Shown: in pieces, positions 16,053-25,237 of the stretch
Numbering within the stretch: the stretch's first letter is position 1
How the letters are laid out: each line of letters opens with the position of its first letter
From: CAYXGZ01 sp964464755
GTDB taxonomy: Bacteria; Planctomycetota; MHYJ01; JACPRB01
NCBI GenBank assembly: GCA_964464755.1
Contig: CAYXGZ010000002.1
Span: 90,641 to 154,640 of the forward strand
Direction: 5' to 3'
DNA: 64,000 nt
The notes under the pieces: generated by a model
Told to the model about the DNA's origin: nothing
What the model saw: the letters and a program-made list of their open reading frames with translations, nothing else
Databases searched by the model: none
Made by a program: the position numbers and the translations under genes

Positions 16053-16930
16053 GAGAACTCCCGGCCGTACGAGGCGGAGCGGACGGCCTCGAGGCGTTCC
16101 TTGAGGGGCACGCCGATGAGGGGCACGACGTCGACGTGGACCTGCGAGAGCAGGCCGAGCATGGCGTGCTGGCGGCGGATCGCGGACTGGACGTGCGGCT
16201 TGGCCATCTCGGCGGGGTTCGCGGCGGCGAGGCGCTCCTGCTCGGCGCGGACTTCCTTGGCCCGGGCCGCGTGGGCGGACACGGCGCCCTCGATCTTGAG
16301 GGAGAGCGCGAACTTCAGCTCCTCGACGAGGCGCTCGGGGCGGAACCAGCCGCGGATGACGTGGAGGATCTTGCCGTCCGGGCCGGCGACGTAGACGACG
16401 GCGTTGTCGCCGCCGCCGCCCTCGGGGTAGAGCTCGAGCTCCTCCGGCTTCCAGGCGGGCTGGGGGACCTCGGCGCCGCCGGAGCGGCCGCCGGGGTTGT
16501 GGTTGAACCAAGCGGCGACGAACTTCGAGTTGACCAGGTCCACGACGCGGTCGTCGGCGAAGCTCACGCTACGCGCGAGGTGGCCGGCCTGTCAGACGTA
16601 GCCGCCGAGGTCGCCGATCGTCGAGAAGACGAGGAGGGGTTTGGATTCGGTCTTCGCGGCCGCGAGGGCCGCGTCGAGGTCGGTCTTCCAGCGGGGCTCG
16701 GTGAGGAGCTTGAGGACGCGCTCGAGGCGGGCCTTCTCGTCGCCGTCGGCGGAGGCGAGGGCGCGGCGGATCGCGGCGACGGCGGGGCGGCCGATGGCGG
16801 CGAGGGCCTCCTCGGCCTCGTCGCGGGCGGCGATGGATTCGGCGCCGAGGGCGGCGAGGTGGCGGGCGATCGCGGGGTCCTCCTGGGCCGGGGCCTGGAG
16901 GAGGGCGGCGAGGACGAGTAGCGTCTTCAT
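16049..16930 (-). CDS. Secreted thioredoxin-like selenoprotein without any cysteine (Sec113)
   Basis: 293 residues with TGA at 16592-16594 read as Sec113. It has a signal peptide (MKTLLVLAALLQAPAQ), a HEAT-like helical segment (residues 20-75), and then the thioredoxin-like half (TDLDAALAAAKTESKPLLVF) leading to GDLGGYV-U-QAGHLARSVSFADDRVV. The second half contains VYVAGPDGKILHVIRGW, followed by a long helical tail. There is no cysteine anywhere, so Sec would be the only redox residue. The same U-x(9-11)-DD/DP-x-V spacing is found in the neighbours. The stop overlaps the start of the next selenoprotein gene (GTGA). It is divergent from the selenoprotein gene at 17008. Confidence 0.85.
16557..16576 (-). 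promoter_or_regulatory. Putative bacterial SECIS hairpin
   Basis: The transcript can fold AGC-GUGA-GCU on top of a GCG/CGC stem with an internal loop. The tetraloop starts with G about 24 nt after the UGA. The stem is weaker than in the other six cases. Confidence 0.5.
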
Positions 16931-17007
16931 GCGTGCTTGGACGCGCGCCGCGGCGGCCGGGTTCGCGCTTCCGACAATATTCTCCCCCGGGACGCGTTCT
17001 GGGGGCG

Positions 17008-18099
17008 GTGAAATCCGCCGCGCTGGCCATCTTGTCGCTGCTCGCCGTCGGCCAGGACGGCGAGGAGGCCCGGCTGCTGGCGAGGTACCGGGAGTGCCGG
17101 CCGTCGGACGACTCGCTGCGCTTCTACCGGCTGGACTGGGCGGCGGATCTCGCGGCGGCGAAGGCCCGGGCGGCGAAGGAGCGGCGGCCGGTGTTCTTCA
17201 TCGCGGTGACGAACATCAGCGGGCCGGACACGTTCTTCACGGGGCACTGCTGAGCGTCGGCGGATCTCGTGAGGGGCGGGCCCCTCTCCCATCCGGACGT
17301 GGTCAAGGTCCTCGAGCCGTTCGTGGTCGCCGCGTGGAACGGGCGGCGGCCGGAGGACATGCCGCCGGACGTCGCGGAGGCCTGGAGGCGGGCGGATCCG
17401 GAGCCGCACAACATCAGCTGCATCGTGCTGGATCCCGACGGCAAGTTCGTGCGGGCGTTCTGGCCGATGCCGGGCTTCGAGCCCGGGCGGCGGCCGGGTC
17501 CCGGGGGCCGGGATCCGTTCGATGCGGACTCGATGGCGAAGGGCGTGCTGGCGGAGCTCGAGAAGGCGGCGGCGGGGCTGCCGAAGCCGGCGGCTCCGAA
17601 GGCGACGCTGTCGCTGCCCACGGCGGCGGGTAGGGGAGTTCGGGTGCTCTTCAGCCTGAAGACGGAGCAGCGCGGGCCGGCCAACTACCGGGCGCCGGTG
17701 GTGGAGGCGGCGGCGTTCGGGGAGCGGGAGCGGAAGGCGCTGGCGCGGTCGGCGGAGGCGCGGGAGGTCGCGGCGTCGGAGTTGGCGGCCTGGCTGGGGC
17801 AGATCTATCCGCCTGCGATCATGGACTCGAGCGGGGAGCCGCCGGCGCCGAAGGGGACGCTGAAGCTGGAGCCCCTGGCTGGCAACAAGGCGCGGCTGAA
17901 GGGTCGCGTGGAATTCACGATGGACGACCGGGCGCGGACGACGTACTCGATCGAGCTGGAGGGGCTGCTGACGTACTCGGGCGACGAGCCGGCGACGCTG
18001 CGGGCGGCGTTCGAGGGCCGTTACCCGAAGGCGGGCCCGCCGGGCGCGCGTGCGCTGGAGTACTCGATCCGGGGGGTGTTGGAGTCAACCCCCGACTAA
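17008..18099 (+). CDS. Thioredoxin-like protein with Cys81-Sec82 dyad
   Basis: 363 residues with TGA 17251-17253 as Sec82. GTG at 17008 precedes a signal peptide (VKSAALAILSLLAVGQ). The thioredoxin-like half (WAADLAAAKARAAKERRPVFFIAV) leads to TFFTGHC81-U82-ASADLVRGGPLSHPDVV, then CIVLDPDGKFVRAFW. After residue 190 comes an extra beta-rich domain (LKLEPLAGNKARLKGRVEF, ALEYSIRGVLES) of unknown type. The frame is open on both sides of the TGA, with downstream homology to the neighbouring Sec proteins. The TGA is followed by the strong hairpin at 17271-17286. The 3' end overlaps the convergent lipoprotein gene by four bases. Confidence 0.87.
17271..17286 (+). promoter_or_regulatory. Putative bacterial SECIS hairpin
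   Basis: A perfect 6-bp stem GAGGGG/CCCCUC with loop CGGG. The loop begins 23 nt after the UGA. Confidence 0.75.
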
Positions 18100-18773
18100 T
18101 CCGTCCTCTCCACAACCGCCGGCCGGCAGCGGAGGCGAAGGCGGCGGCCCGAGTCGTCCGCGAATTCCAGCACCGCCCAGGCTTCCGAGCCCGCCGCCGA
18201 CGCCGGACCCTCCGGCATCTTGATCGCCGGCTTCCAGACCCGCCCCGGCGAGAGCTCGTACACCGGGTCCGGATCCAGCTTCGTCCCCGTCGCCTTCACG
18301 TCCGCCACCGTCCCGCCCGCCGCCATCCGCGCCCGCGCGATCCGGATCGTCGAGGTCGCCGCCCCGCCATTGCGCAGCTCCCAGACCGTGCTCACGAACG
18401 TCCGCGAGGCCTCCGGCCCCGCCTGCCACGCGAAGGAGTGCAGCAGCGTGATCCGCACCTCGCCGATCGTCCCCTCGGTCGGGAGGCGCTCGAGATTCGC
18501 CGCCGCGATCCGCTCCAGCGCGCTCTCCAGCCGCGCCCGCACCTCCGCGTCCGTCGCGGCCGCCACCCGCCGCGCCAGCTCCCCCTCGACCGGCGGTCCC
18601 AGCCCGGCCAGCTCGCGCTCCGCCTGCTCCCGCTCCTCCAGGCTCCCGCCCGCCAGGATCTCCACCAGCTCCGCGATCCGGTCCGGCGCCGGAGGCGGCG
18701 CCGAGGGAGTTGGAGTCTCCACCGGGGCCGCGCAGCCCGCCAGCAGCAGCAGCAGAGCGAGCGCCCGCCTCAT
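18096..18773 (-). CDS. Lipoprotein with HEAT-like helices and beta domain
   Basis: 225 residues. A lipoprotein signal peptide (MRRALALLLLLAGC, Cys14) precedes a Pro/Thr linker, a helical block (IAELVEILAGGSLEEREQAERELAGLG) of the kind seen in HEAT-type modules here, and a C-terminal beta-rich domain (ITLLHSFAWQAG, AWAVLEFADDSGRRLRLRCRP). The start overlaps the stop of the Lhr helicase gene (ATGA), so the two are translationally coupled, though no functional link is obvious. Function is unknown. Confidence 0.75.
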   Translation of the reverse strand: MRRALALLLLLAGCAAPVETPTPSAPPPAPDRIAELVEILAGGSLEEREQAERELAGLGPPVEGELARRVAAATDAEVRARLESALERIAAANLERLPTEGTIGEVRITLLHSFAWQAGPEASRTFVSTVWELRNGGAATSTIRIARARMAAGGTVADVKATGTKLDPDPVYELSPGRVWKPAIKMPEGPASAAGSEAWAVLEFADDSGRRLRLRCRPAVVERTD

Positions 18774-21700
18774 CCGACCGTCACCTTCGTCCGCGTCGCC
18801 GGCGGCACCTTCGCGTCCGGCGTGAGGATCCCCCGGAAGTTCAACGGATCCGCCGCGCCGACCTGCACGGGCTCGAGCTCGCCCCGCCGCCGCACCGCCC
18901 GAAGCAGCTCGACCGCCCCCGGCAGCGCGAACTGCTCGCCGTCGAAGCCCGCCACGAAGCGCCCGCCCCGGATCTCGCCCCGCGCCTCCATCGTCCGGTA
19001 CACCCGCGCCAGGTCCCGCCAGGGTACCGGCGCCCGCTCCCGCGCGATCGTCTTGCGGAACACCACGCCCGTCCGGTCGAGCAGCCGCCGCGCCATGAAC
19101 TCGGCCGCCGCGTCCGCCTCCGGCGGCGGCGCCCCGGTCCGGAACAGGCTCCAGCGCCCAACCGTCGCCAGCGGCGCCCGCCGCTTCGACGGCGGCACGA
19201 TCAGCCAGCGCAGCGCCCCGAAGGAGTCGCAGGTCAGGCGGCCCAGCGAGATCAACTCGCCCAGCGCCATCTCGACGTGCGCCGGCACCAGCCCCGCCGC
19301 CCGCGCGAGCTCCCCGGGGAAGAGCGCGCCGCGCGAGCGCAGCGCCGCGAGCAGCTCCGCCGCGGGCCCCCCCGGCTCGGCCGTCGGCAGCCCCGCCAGC
19401 CCGCTCCAGCGCTCCAGTTCCTCGCGGCGGACGATCGCCACCGGCGTCGTGCGCAGCGCGCCCGAGCCGGAGCCCCAGAGCCGGCCCCACGCGAACTCGC
19501 CCGACAACGTCAGCTGGTCCAGCCACTCGCGCTTGTAGCCCGCCACGCGCGCGGGCAGCACCGAGGCCTCCCACGCCGCGGCCGGCAGCTCGAAGCCCTC
19601 GAGCTGCGACAGCACCTGCGCCACCCCGCGCGGCCCCTCGAGCCGGTGCTCGGAGTCCACGTGCTGCCAGCAGGCGAGGAAGCGCAGGAACTCCGTCGCG
19701 CTGACCGGCTCGATCTCCTTCCGCAGCCGCTCCAGCGTGTAGCGGTGGATGCGGGCCAGCAGCCGCCGGTCGCACCAGCCGTCGCTCCCGTCGAAGCGGC
19801 CCCGCAGCACGACGCCATCCCGCTCCAGCTCCAGCATCAGCGGATCGTCCGACGCCACCGGCCCGAGCGCCTCCATCCGGCCCCGCAGCATGGCCTTGGG
19901 GTCGCGCTTCGACTCCGCCGCGAACCAGCGCCCGCCCTCCTCGACGGCGCGGCCCGCGAGCTGCAGCTCGCGCAGCCAGGGCTCCCAGTCCGGCGCCTCG
20001 TCCGCGCCCACCCAGCCCATCCAGAGCAGCGCCTCGTGCACCTCCTCGGCGTCCGCGGGCCGGGGCCAGGCCTCCTCGCGCACCCGCCGGATCGCCTCGG
20101 GATCGAGCCGGCCCAGGTCGTCGGACGACTTCGCGTCCAGCGAGCGCCTCCGCACCACGGCCTGCGTGCGGCGCTCCTCGAGCGGCGCGTCGTCGAGGAA
20201 CGCGTACGGCTTGGCCGTCAGGATCCCGCACGCGAAGGCCGAGGGCTCGGGCGAGTCCACCGCGACGCGCTCGATCGTGCCGGCGCGCAGCTCGCCGATG
20301 ACGCGGAGGAAGCCGTCGACGTCCATCGCCTCGGTGAGGCAGTCCTCGACCGTCTGCCGCACGAGCGGGTGCTCCATCGGCACGGGGATGTCGCCCGGGG
20401 GCAGCGTCTCGAAGCAGGCCGCGGCCTGGGGGAAGGCCTGCACGAGCAGGTCGTCGGCGCGCATGCGTTGCAGCGGGGCCGGCACGCGCTGGCCGCCGCG
20501 CATCCGCTCGAGGAGCAGCGCGCGCTGGACGTTCCAGCGCCAGCGGGCCTTGAACATCGGCGCGGGCAGCAGGGCCTGCACGAGCAGCTCGCGGGCCGTG
20601 TTCGGGTGCAGGTAGTCGAAGACCTCCTCGAGCGGGAACGAGTGCTGGGGGCCGAGCGAGAGCAGCAGCGCCTCCTCGGTCGCGGCCGCCTGCAGCTCGA
20701 AGCCGAAGCCGCGGCAGAAGCGCTTGCGCAGGGCCAGGCCCCAGGCGCGGTTGATGCGGCCCCCGAACGGCGCGTGGACGACGAGCTGCATCCCGCCGGT
20801 CTCGTCGAAGAAGCGCTCGAGGACGACGCGCCGCTGCGTCGGCACGGTGCCGAGGACGCGCCGGCCGTCGGCCACGTACTCGGCGATCTGCCGCGCCGCG
20901 CCCTCCGGGATGCCGGTCTCGCGCTGCACGGTCTCGATGTCGACGGCCCGGTCGCGGAACTCGCTCATCGCGGCCGAGAGCTCCTCGGTGCGCGACGCCG
21001 CCTCGCCGAGCCAGAAGGGCAGGTTGGGCGGCTGGCCCTTGGCGTCGGCGACGCGCACGACGCCCGGCTCGACGCGCAGGATGCGCCACGACGTGTTGCC
21101 GAGCTGGAAGATGTCGCCGGCGTTCGACTCGATCGCGAAGTCCTCGTTCACGGAGCCGACGTGGAGGCCGTCGGGGTCCTGGAGGACCTGGTAGTCGGCG
21201 ACGTCGGGGATCGCGCCGCCCGAGGTGGCGGCGGTGATGCGGGCGCGCTTCGTCGCGAGGAGACGGCCCCGGACCCCGTCGCGGTGGAGCAGGGCGAAGC
21301 GGCCGCCGAGGTGCAGGGCCGCGGCGGCGTCGAAGTCCTCCCGCGTGAGGTCGCGGTAGGGCCAGGCCCGGCGGAACTCGGCGTAGAGCTCGACCTCGTG
21401 GCGGGGTCCCGCGACGCACTCGGCGACGATCTGCTGGGCGAGGATGTCGAGGGGCTTCGGGGGCTGGGGGGTGCGGTCGAGGAGGCCGCGGCGGACGCAG
21501 GAGAGGAGGGCGGCGGACTCGACGAGCTCGTCGAGGGTGAGCGGGAAGAGGCGGCCCTTGGGGGTCTTCTTGAGGGCGTGGCCGGCGCGGCCGACGCGCT
21601 GGAGGAAGGTGGCGATCGAGCGGGTGGAGCCGACCTGGATCGCGAGGTCGACGTCGCCGACGTCGATGCCGAGCTCGAGGGAGCTCGTCGCGACGAGGGC

Positions 21701-22642
21701 GCGGAGGCGGCCCTCCTTGAGGCGGCGCTCGGCGTCGAGGCGTCGGGCGCGGGAGAGGCTGCCGTGGTGGCTGGTGACCTGGTCCTCGCCGAGGACCTTG
21801 GTGAGGCGGGCGGAGATGCGCTCGGCCATCTTGCGCGTGTTGACGAAGACGAGCGTCGTGCGGTGGGCGCGGATGAGGTCGGCCATGCGTTCGTAGATCT
21901 CCTCCCAGACCTCGTGGGAGCAGACGTGGGCGAGGGCGGAGTTGGGGACCTCGACGTCGACGTCGAGGTTGCGGAGGTGGCCGGAGTCGACGATGGCGCA
22001 GTCGCGGCCGGTGCCGACGAGGAAGCGGGCGACCTCGTCGAGGGGTTTCTGGGTGGCGGAGAGGCCGATGCGCTGGAAGGGGCCGGCGAGGGCCTCGAGG
22101 CGCTCGAGGGAGAGGGCGAGGTGGGAGCCGCGCTTGTCGCGGGCGAGGGCATGGATCTCGTCGACGATGACGGTCTTGACGGTGGAGAGGAGGCCGCGGC
22201 CCTTGCGGGCGGTGAGGAGGAGGTAGAGGGATTCGGGGGTGGTGACGAGGATGTGGGGCGGCTTGCGGAGCATGGCGGCGCGCTGGCCGGAGGGGGTGTC
22301 GCCGGTGCGGACGGCGACGCGGAGGGCGGGGAGGAAGGGGTCGAGCTCGCGGAGCTCGGCGAGGGGGCCCTGGAGGTTCTTCTGGATGTCGTTGCCGAGG
22401 GCCTTCAGGGGCGAGATGTACAGGACCTCGGTGGCGTCGGGGAGATAGGGGCCGCGGGCGGCGAGGGAGTCGATGGCGGAGAGGAAGGCGGCGAGGGTCT
22501 TGCCGCTGCCGGTGGGGGCGGCGATGAGGACGTGGCGGCCGGCGCGGATGTGGGGCCAGCCCTCCGCCTGGGGCGGGGTGGGCTCGCCGAGCCGGTTGGC
22601 GAACCAGCGGCGGATGGCGGGATGGAAGGAGTCGAGTACCAC
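18770..22642 (-). CDS. lhr: Lhr-type large ATP-dependent helicase
   Basis: 1290 residues, a superfamily 2 helicase of the Lhr group. Visible motifs are the Q region (PTPPQAEGWPHI), Walker A APTGSGKT, motif Ia ISPLKALGND, the DEIH box in VIVDEIHALA, motif III GLSATQ, and C-terminal helicase motifs with GSTRSIATFLQRVGRAGH. The following winged-helix and Lhr-specific C-terminal region fill the rest, a full-length architecture for the ssDNA translocase implicated in DNA repair. Start is GTG 22642, six bases after TACAGT, consistent with a leaderless transcript. Confidence 0.93.
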   Translation of the reverse strand: MVLDSFHPAIRRWFANRLGEPTPPQAEGWPHIRAGRHVLIAAPTGSGKTLAAFLSAIDSLAARGPYLPDATEVLYISPLKALGNDIQKNLQGPLAELRELDPFLPALRVAVRTGDTPSGQRAAMLRKPPHILVTTPESLYLLLTARKGRGLLSTVKTVIVDEIHALARDKRGSHLALSLERLEALAGPFQRIGLSATQKPLDEVARFLVGTGRDCAIVDSGHLRNLDVDVEVPNSALAHVCSHEVWEEIYERMADLIRAHRTTLVFVNTRKMAERISARLTKVLGEDQVTSHHGSLSRARRLDAERRLKEGRLRALVATSSLELGIDVGDVDLAIQVGSTRSIATFLQRVGRAGHALKKTPKGRLFPLTLDELVESAALLSCVRRGLLDRTPQPPKPLDILAQQIVAECVAGPRHEVELYAEFRRAWPYRDLTREDFDAAAALHLGGRFALLHRDGVRGRLLATKRARITAATSGGAIPDVADYQVLQDPDGLHVGSVNEDFAIESNAGDIFQLGNTSWRILRVEPGVVRVADAKGQPPNLPFWLGEAASRTEELSAAMSEFRDRAVDIETVQRETGIPEGAARQIAEYVADGRRVLGTVPTQRRVVLERFFDETGGMQLVVHAPFGGRINRAWGLALRKRFCRGFGFELQAAATEEALLLSLGPQHSFPLEEVFDYLHPNTARELLVQALLPAPMFKARWRWNVQRALLLERMRGGQRVPAPLQRMRADDLLVQAFPQAAACFETLPPGDIPVPMEHPLVRQTVEDCLTEAMDVDGFLRVIGELRAGTIERVAVDSPEPSAFACGILTAKPYAFLDDAPLEERRTQAVVRRRSLDAKSSDDLGRLDPEAIRRVREEAWPRPADAEEVHEALLWMGWVGADEAPDWEPWLRELQLAGRAVEEGGRWFAAESKRDPKAMLRGRMEALGPVASDDPLMLELERDGVVLRGRFDGSDGWCDRRLLARIHRYTLERLRKEIEPVSATEFLRFLACWQHVDSEHRLEGPRGVAQVLSQLEGFELPAAAWEASVLPARVAGYKREWLDQLTLSGEFAWGRLWGSGSGALRTTPVAIVRREELERWSGLAGLPTAEPGGPAAELLAALRSRGALFPGELARAAGLVPAHVEMALGELISLGRLTCDSFGALRWLIVPPSKRRAPLATVGRWSLFRTGAPPPEADAAAEFMARRLLDRTGVVFRKTIARERAPVPWRDLARVYRTMEARGEIRGGRFVAGFDGEQFALPGAVELLRAVRRRGELEPVQVGAADPLNFRGILTPDAKVPPATRTKVTVG

Positions 22643-22648
22643 GGGAAC

Positions 22649-22654
22649 ACTGTA
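22649..22654 (-). promoter_or_regulatory. -10 element for lhr (leaderless)
   Basis: TACAGT on the minus strand, six bases upstream of the GTG start of lhr. Confidence 0.5.
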
Positions 22655-22726
22655 CCTCGGGGCGTGTCACGGGGCGACACCGGACGAATCGCGGGGGATT
22701 CGCCTCCGGCCGGCGTCCAATCGCGG

Positions 22727-22732
22727 TAGGCT
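22727..22732 (+). promoter_or_regulatory. -10 element of a leaderless transcript
   Basis: TAGGCT, then six bases, then the ATG at 22739. The spacer GGAGGC could double as a ribosome-binding site if transcription began further upstream. Confidence 0.45.
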
Positions 22733-22738
22733 GGAGGC

Positions 22739-23986
22739 ATGATGCGGGTCGCGGCGGCGCTGGCGCTCGGGCTGCTCCTCGTCCAGGACGGCGATCCCGC
22801 CGCCCGCGTCCGCCAGCTCCTCGAGGAGCTCCAGAGCGACGACATCGTCGCCCGCGAGGAGGCCGCCGAGAAGCTCCACCAGCTCGGCCCCCCGGCCCTC
22901 CCCGCCATCCGCGAGGCCCTCGTCAAGGCCACCGGCGACCTCAAGGGCCGCCTCGAGTCCGCCGTCGCGAAGATCGCCCGCGAGGAGCTCCGCGTCCGCG
23001 TCATGGGCCGGCCCGCCGTCGTCCGCCTCAAGGCCGAGCAGCGCCCCTTCGCCGAGCTCGTCGAGCAGCTCCGCCGCGAGCACGCCCTCCCGATCTCGGC
23101 CCGCGACGTCCCCGCGGATCCCGTCAGCGTGGCCTTCGAGGGATCCAGCGCCTGGGAGGCCCTCGACGCGCTCTGCCGCGCCCACGGCGGCGCCCTCTGG
23201 GAGCCCGCGGGCAAGGAGGTCCGCCTCGTCCGCCGGCCCTACCGCGCCCGCCCCCGCGTCGTGACGCCCCAGCTCTCCTTCTACCTCGACCGCGTCGTGC
23301 TCACCACCACGCTCCACGCGGGCGGCACCTCGCCCTCCCTCCAGGCCGACGGCTTCGTCACCTGGCCCAGCCCCCACCCGCCCCGCACCGTCTCCATCAC
23401 CGTCGCCCGCATCGCCGACGACCTCGGCAACGTCCTCTGCACCGAGGACGACGGCGTCGCGGACTCCGTGCTCGAGGACCTCGCCGACTCCGCCGCCTTC
23501 GGGGCCTCGATCTGGGGCACCGCGCTCCCCGGCGAGGGCGCCGCGAAGCTCGCCGAGCTCAAGGGCCGGGTCACCGCGACCTACGTGATCACCTGGAAAC
23601 CCATCGCCGCGATCGCCGACCCGGAGCGCAAGGCGCCGACCTCCGTCGAGGCGGCCCCCTTCCACCTCGAGCTGCAGACCGTCGCCCGCGACGGAGGCAC
23701 CGTCCATGCCTCGCTCTCGATCCGCCGCCGCGGCCAGGACGACGTCGGCATCGCCCCCGCCGACGTCCACCTCGTCGACGACAAGGGCCGGACCTACCCC
23801 GGCCATTCCCTCAGCTCGACCCAGTACGGCGAGATCGACGGCGACGAGGTCTCCTCGCAGGTGTCCTTCCACCTCCTCTTCGCCGTGCCCGAGGACGCCA
23901 AGATCGCGGCGCTCGAGGTCCGCGTCCCCGACGACGTCGAGAACGTCGAGCTCCCCTTCGACTTCGGGGGGATCCCGCTCAAATGA
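22739..23986 (+). CDS. Secreted HEAT plus secretin-N-like protein
   Basis: 415 residues. A signal peptide (MMRVAAALALGLLLVQ) is followed by a HEAT-type helical block (VRQLLEELQSDDIVAREEAAEKLHQLGPPALPAI, residues 20-80) and then an STN/secretin N-like segment (RPFAELVEQLRREHALPI, VSVAFEGSSAWEALDALC). The C-terminal half is beta-rich and ends in VELPFDFGGIPLK. The tail resembles the IPFEFRDLPLK end of the next gene, so the two are related. ATGA overlap with the next gene indicates coupling. The role is unknown, probably periplasmic. Confidence 0.75.
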   Translation: MMRVAAALALGLLLVQDGDPAARVRQLLEELQSDDIVAREEAAEKLHQLGPPALPAIREALVKATGDLKGRLESAVAKIAREELRVRVMGRPAVVRLKAEQRPFAELVEQLRREHALPISARDVPADPVSVAFEGSSAWEALDALCRAHGGALWEPAGKEVRLVRRPYRARPRVVTPQLSFYLDRVVLTTTLHAGGTSPSLQADGFVTWPSPHPPRTVSITVARIADDLGNVLCTEDDGVADSVLEDLADSAAFGASIWGTALPGEGAAKLAELKGRVTATYVITWKPIAAIADPERKAPTSVEAAPFHLELQTVARDGGTVHASLSIRRRGQDDVGIAPADVHLVDDKGRTYPGHSLSSTQYGEIDGDEVSSQVSFHLLFAVPEDAKIAALEVRVPDDVENVELPFDFGGIPLK

Positions 23987-25236
23987 AGGCGCTCGCCTCC
24001 GCCCTCCTCCTCGCGCTGCTCCTCCAGGACGGCGAGCTCGCCCGCGAGGCCGCCCGGGCCCTCGGCAAGGACCCCGCCGCCGCCCTCGACGCCGCGAGCC
24101 GCCTCGTCGACCTCCCGCCGTCCGCGGAGCTCGACGCCGCGCTCGCCGCCTGGCCCGCGGAGGCCGCGTTCCTCCGCGACACCGTGAAGGCCGAGCTGGC
24201 CGCGAAGAAGGTGCTCGGCGACCGCTTCGGCGCCGTCCGCCGCGTGGATCTCGACGTTGATGCCCGCCCGCTGCCCGCCGTGCTGCAGGCCGTCGCGGAC
24301 TCGCTCAAGATCCGGCTCGACACCTCGAACGCGTTCCCCGGCGCCGAGCCGCCCGCCGTCACGATCAAGGCGAAGGGCCTGACCCCGCTCGAAGCCCTCG
24401 ACCGCGTCCTCCGCGAGGGAAAGCTCTGCGCCTGGCCCGCCGAGGACACGCTGCGCGTCCAGCCCGGCGTCTCGGACTTCCATCCCTCCAGCTCGTGGCG
24501 GAACTTCCTCCTGCGCGTGCAGTCCGTCCGCCGGGGCCGCATCCTCGAGCTCGGGGGACCCGCGCGCGAGGTCGCGCAGATCCAGCTCCAGGGCTGGTGC
24601 GACGGGGCCGTCGCGCCCGCGGGCGGCTGGTCCTGGCAGGCCGTCCTCGACGAGGCCGTCGACGACCTCGGCCGCCCCTGGAAGGCCGGCCCGCCGATCG
24701 ACCCCCCGGCCGACCCCGGCACCTACCTCAACGCGACCGGCGCGGGCTTCGCCGCGATGATCGACCTCGCGCCGCCCGACGCCAAGTCCGCGAAGCTCTC
24801 GCGGCTCCGCGGCTGGGTCCGGACCCGCATCCCCACGCGCTCCCTGCGCTTCGACCTGCCGATCGACGGGGGGAAGCCCGCGCGGCTCGAGGTGGGCGGC
24901 CACGTCCTGGAGTGGAAGGGTCGCGTCATCCGCCACGGGAGTCCGTGCTGGGAGTTCGTCGTGACCGCGCCCAAGGAGACCGCGGACGCGCTGGCGACGA
25001 TGCCGGTGGATTGCGCGGCGACCGAGACGGCGGGGACCCCGGTGGCCCGGGGCGTCGGCGTGGAGGCCCGGCCCGGGGGCGCGGTCGCCTACACCTTCTC
25101 GAGCTTCGAGGGGTACTTCGACGACGAGCCCGAGCACGCGGCGGCCCAGCCCGTGACGCGGCTCGTCTTCAACCTGCACGTCGAGACCGTGGAGCGCCGC
25201 ATCCCCTTCGAGTTCCGGGACCTGCCGCTGAAGTGA
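23983..25236 (+). CDS. Secreted secretin-N-like protein, relative of the preceding gene
   Basis: 417 residues with a signal peptide (MKALASALLLALLLQ). The central part contains an STN-like segment (VDLDVDARPLPAVLQAVADSLKIRLDTS, then VTIKAKGLTPLEALDRVLREGKL), the fold used by secretins and TonB receptors for small-domain interactions. The beta-rich C-terminal part ends in VERRIPFEFRDLPLK, like its neighbour. Several isolated cysteines (QGWCDG, SPCWEF) could form a disulfide. It lies convergent to the fourth selenoprotein gene with one base between stops. Function is unknown. Confidence 0.75.
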   Translation: MKALASALLLALLLQDGELAREAARALGKDPAAALDAASRLVDLPPSAELDAALAAWPAEAAFLRDTVKAELAAKKVLGDRFGAVRRVDLDVDARPLPAVLQAVADSLKIRLDTSNAFPGAEPPAVTIKAKGLTPLEALDRVLREGKLCAWPAEDTLRVQPGVSDFHPSSSWRNFLLRVQSVRRGRILELGGPAREVAQIQLQGWCDGAVAPAGGWSWQAVLDEAVDDLGRPWKAGPPIDPPADPGTYLNATGAGFAAMIDLAPPDAKSAKLSRLRGWVRTRIPTRSLRFDLPIDGGKPARLEVGGHVLEWKGRVIRHGSPCWEFVVTAPKETADALATMPVDCAATETAGTPVARGVGVEARPGGAVAYTFSSFEGYFDDEPEHAAAQPVTRLVFNLHVETVERRIPFEFRDLPLK

Positions 25237-25237
25237 C

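Noticed and set aside
18710..22729. Plus-strand open frame of 1339 codons opposite lhr
   Set aside because: Composition is Arg/Gly/Ala-biased with no recognisable domain. The minus strand carries a complete helicase.
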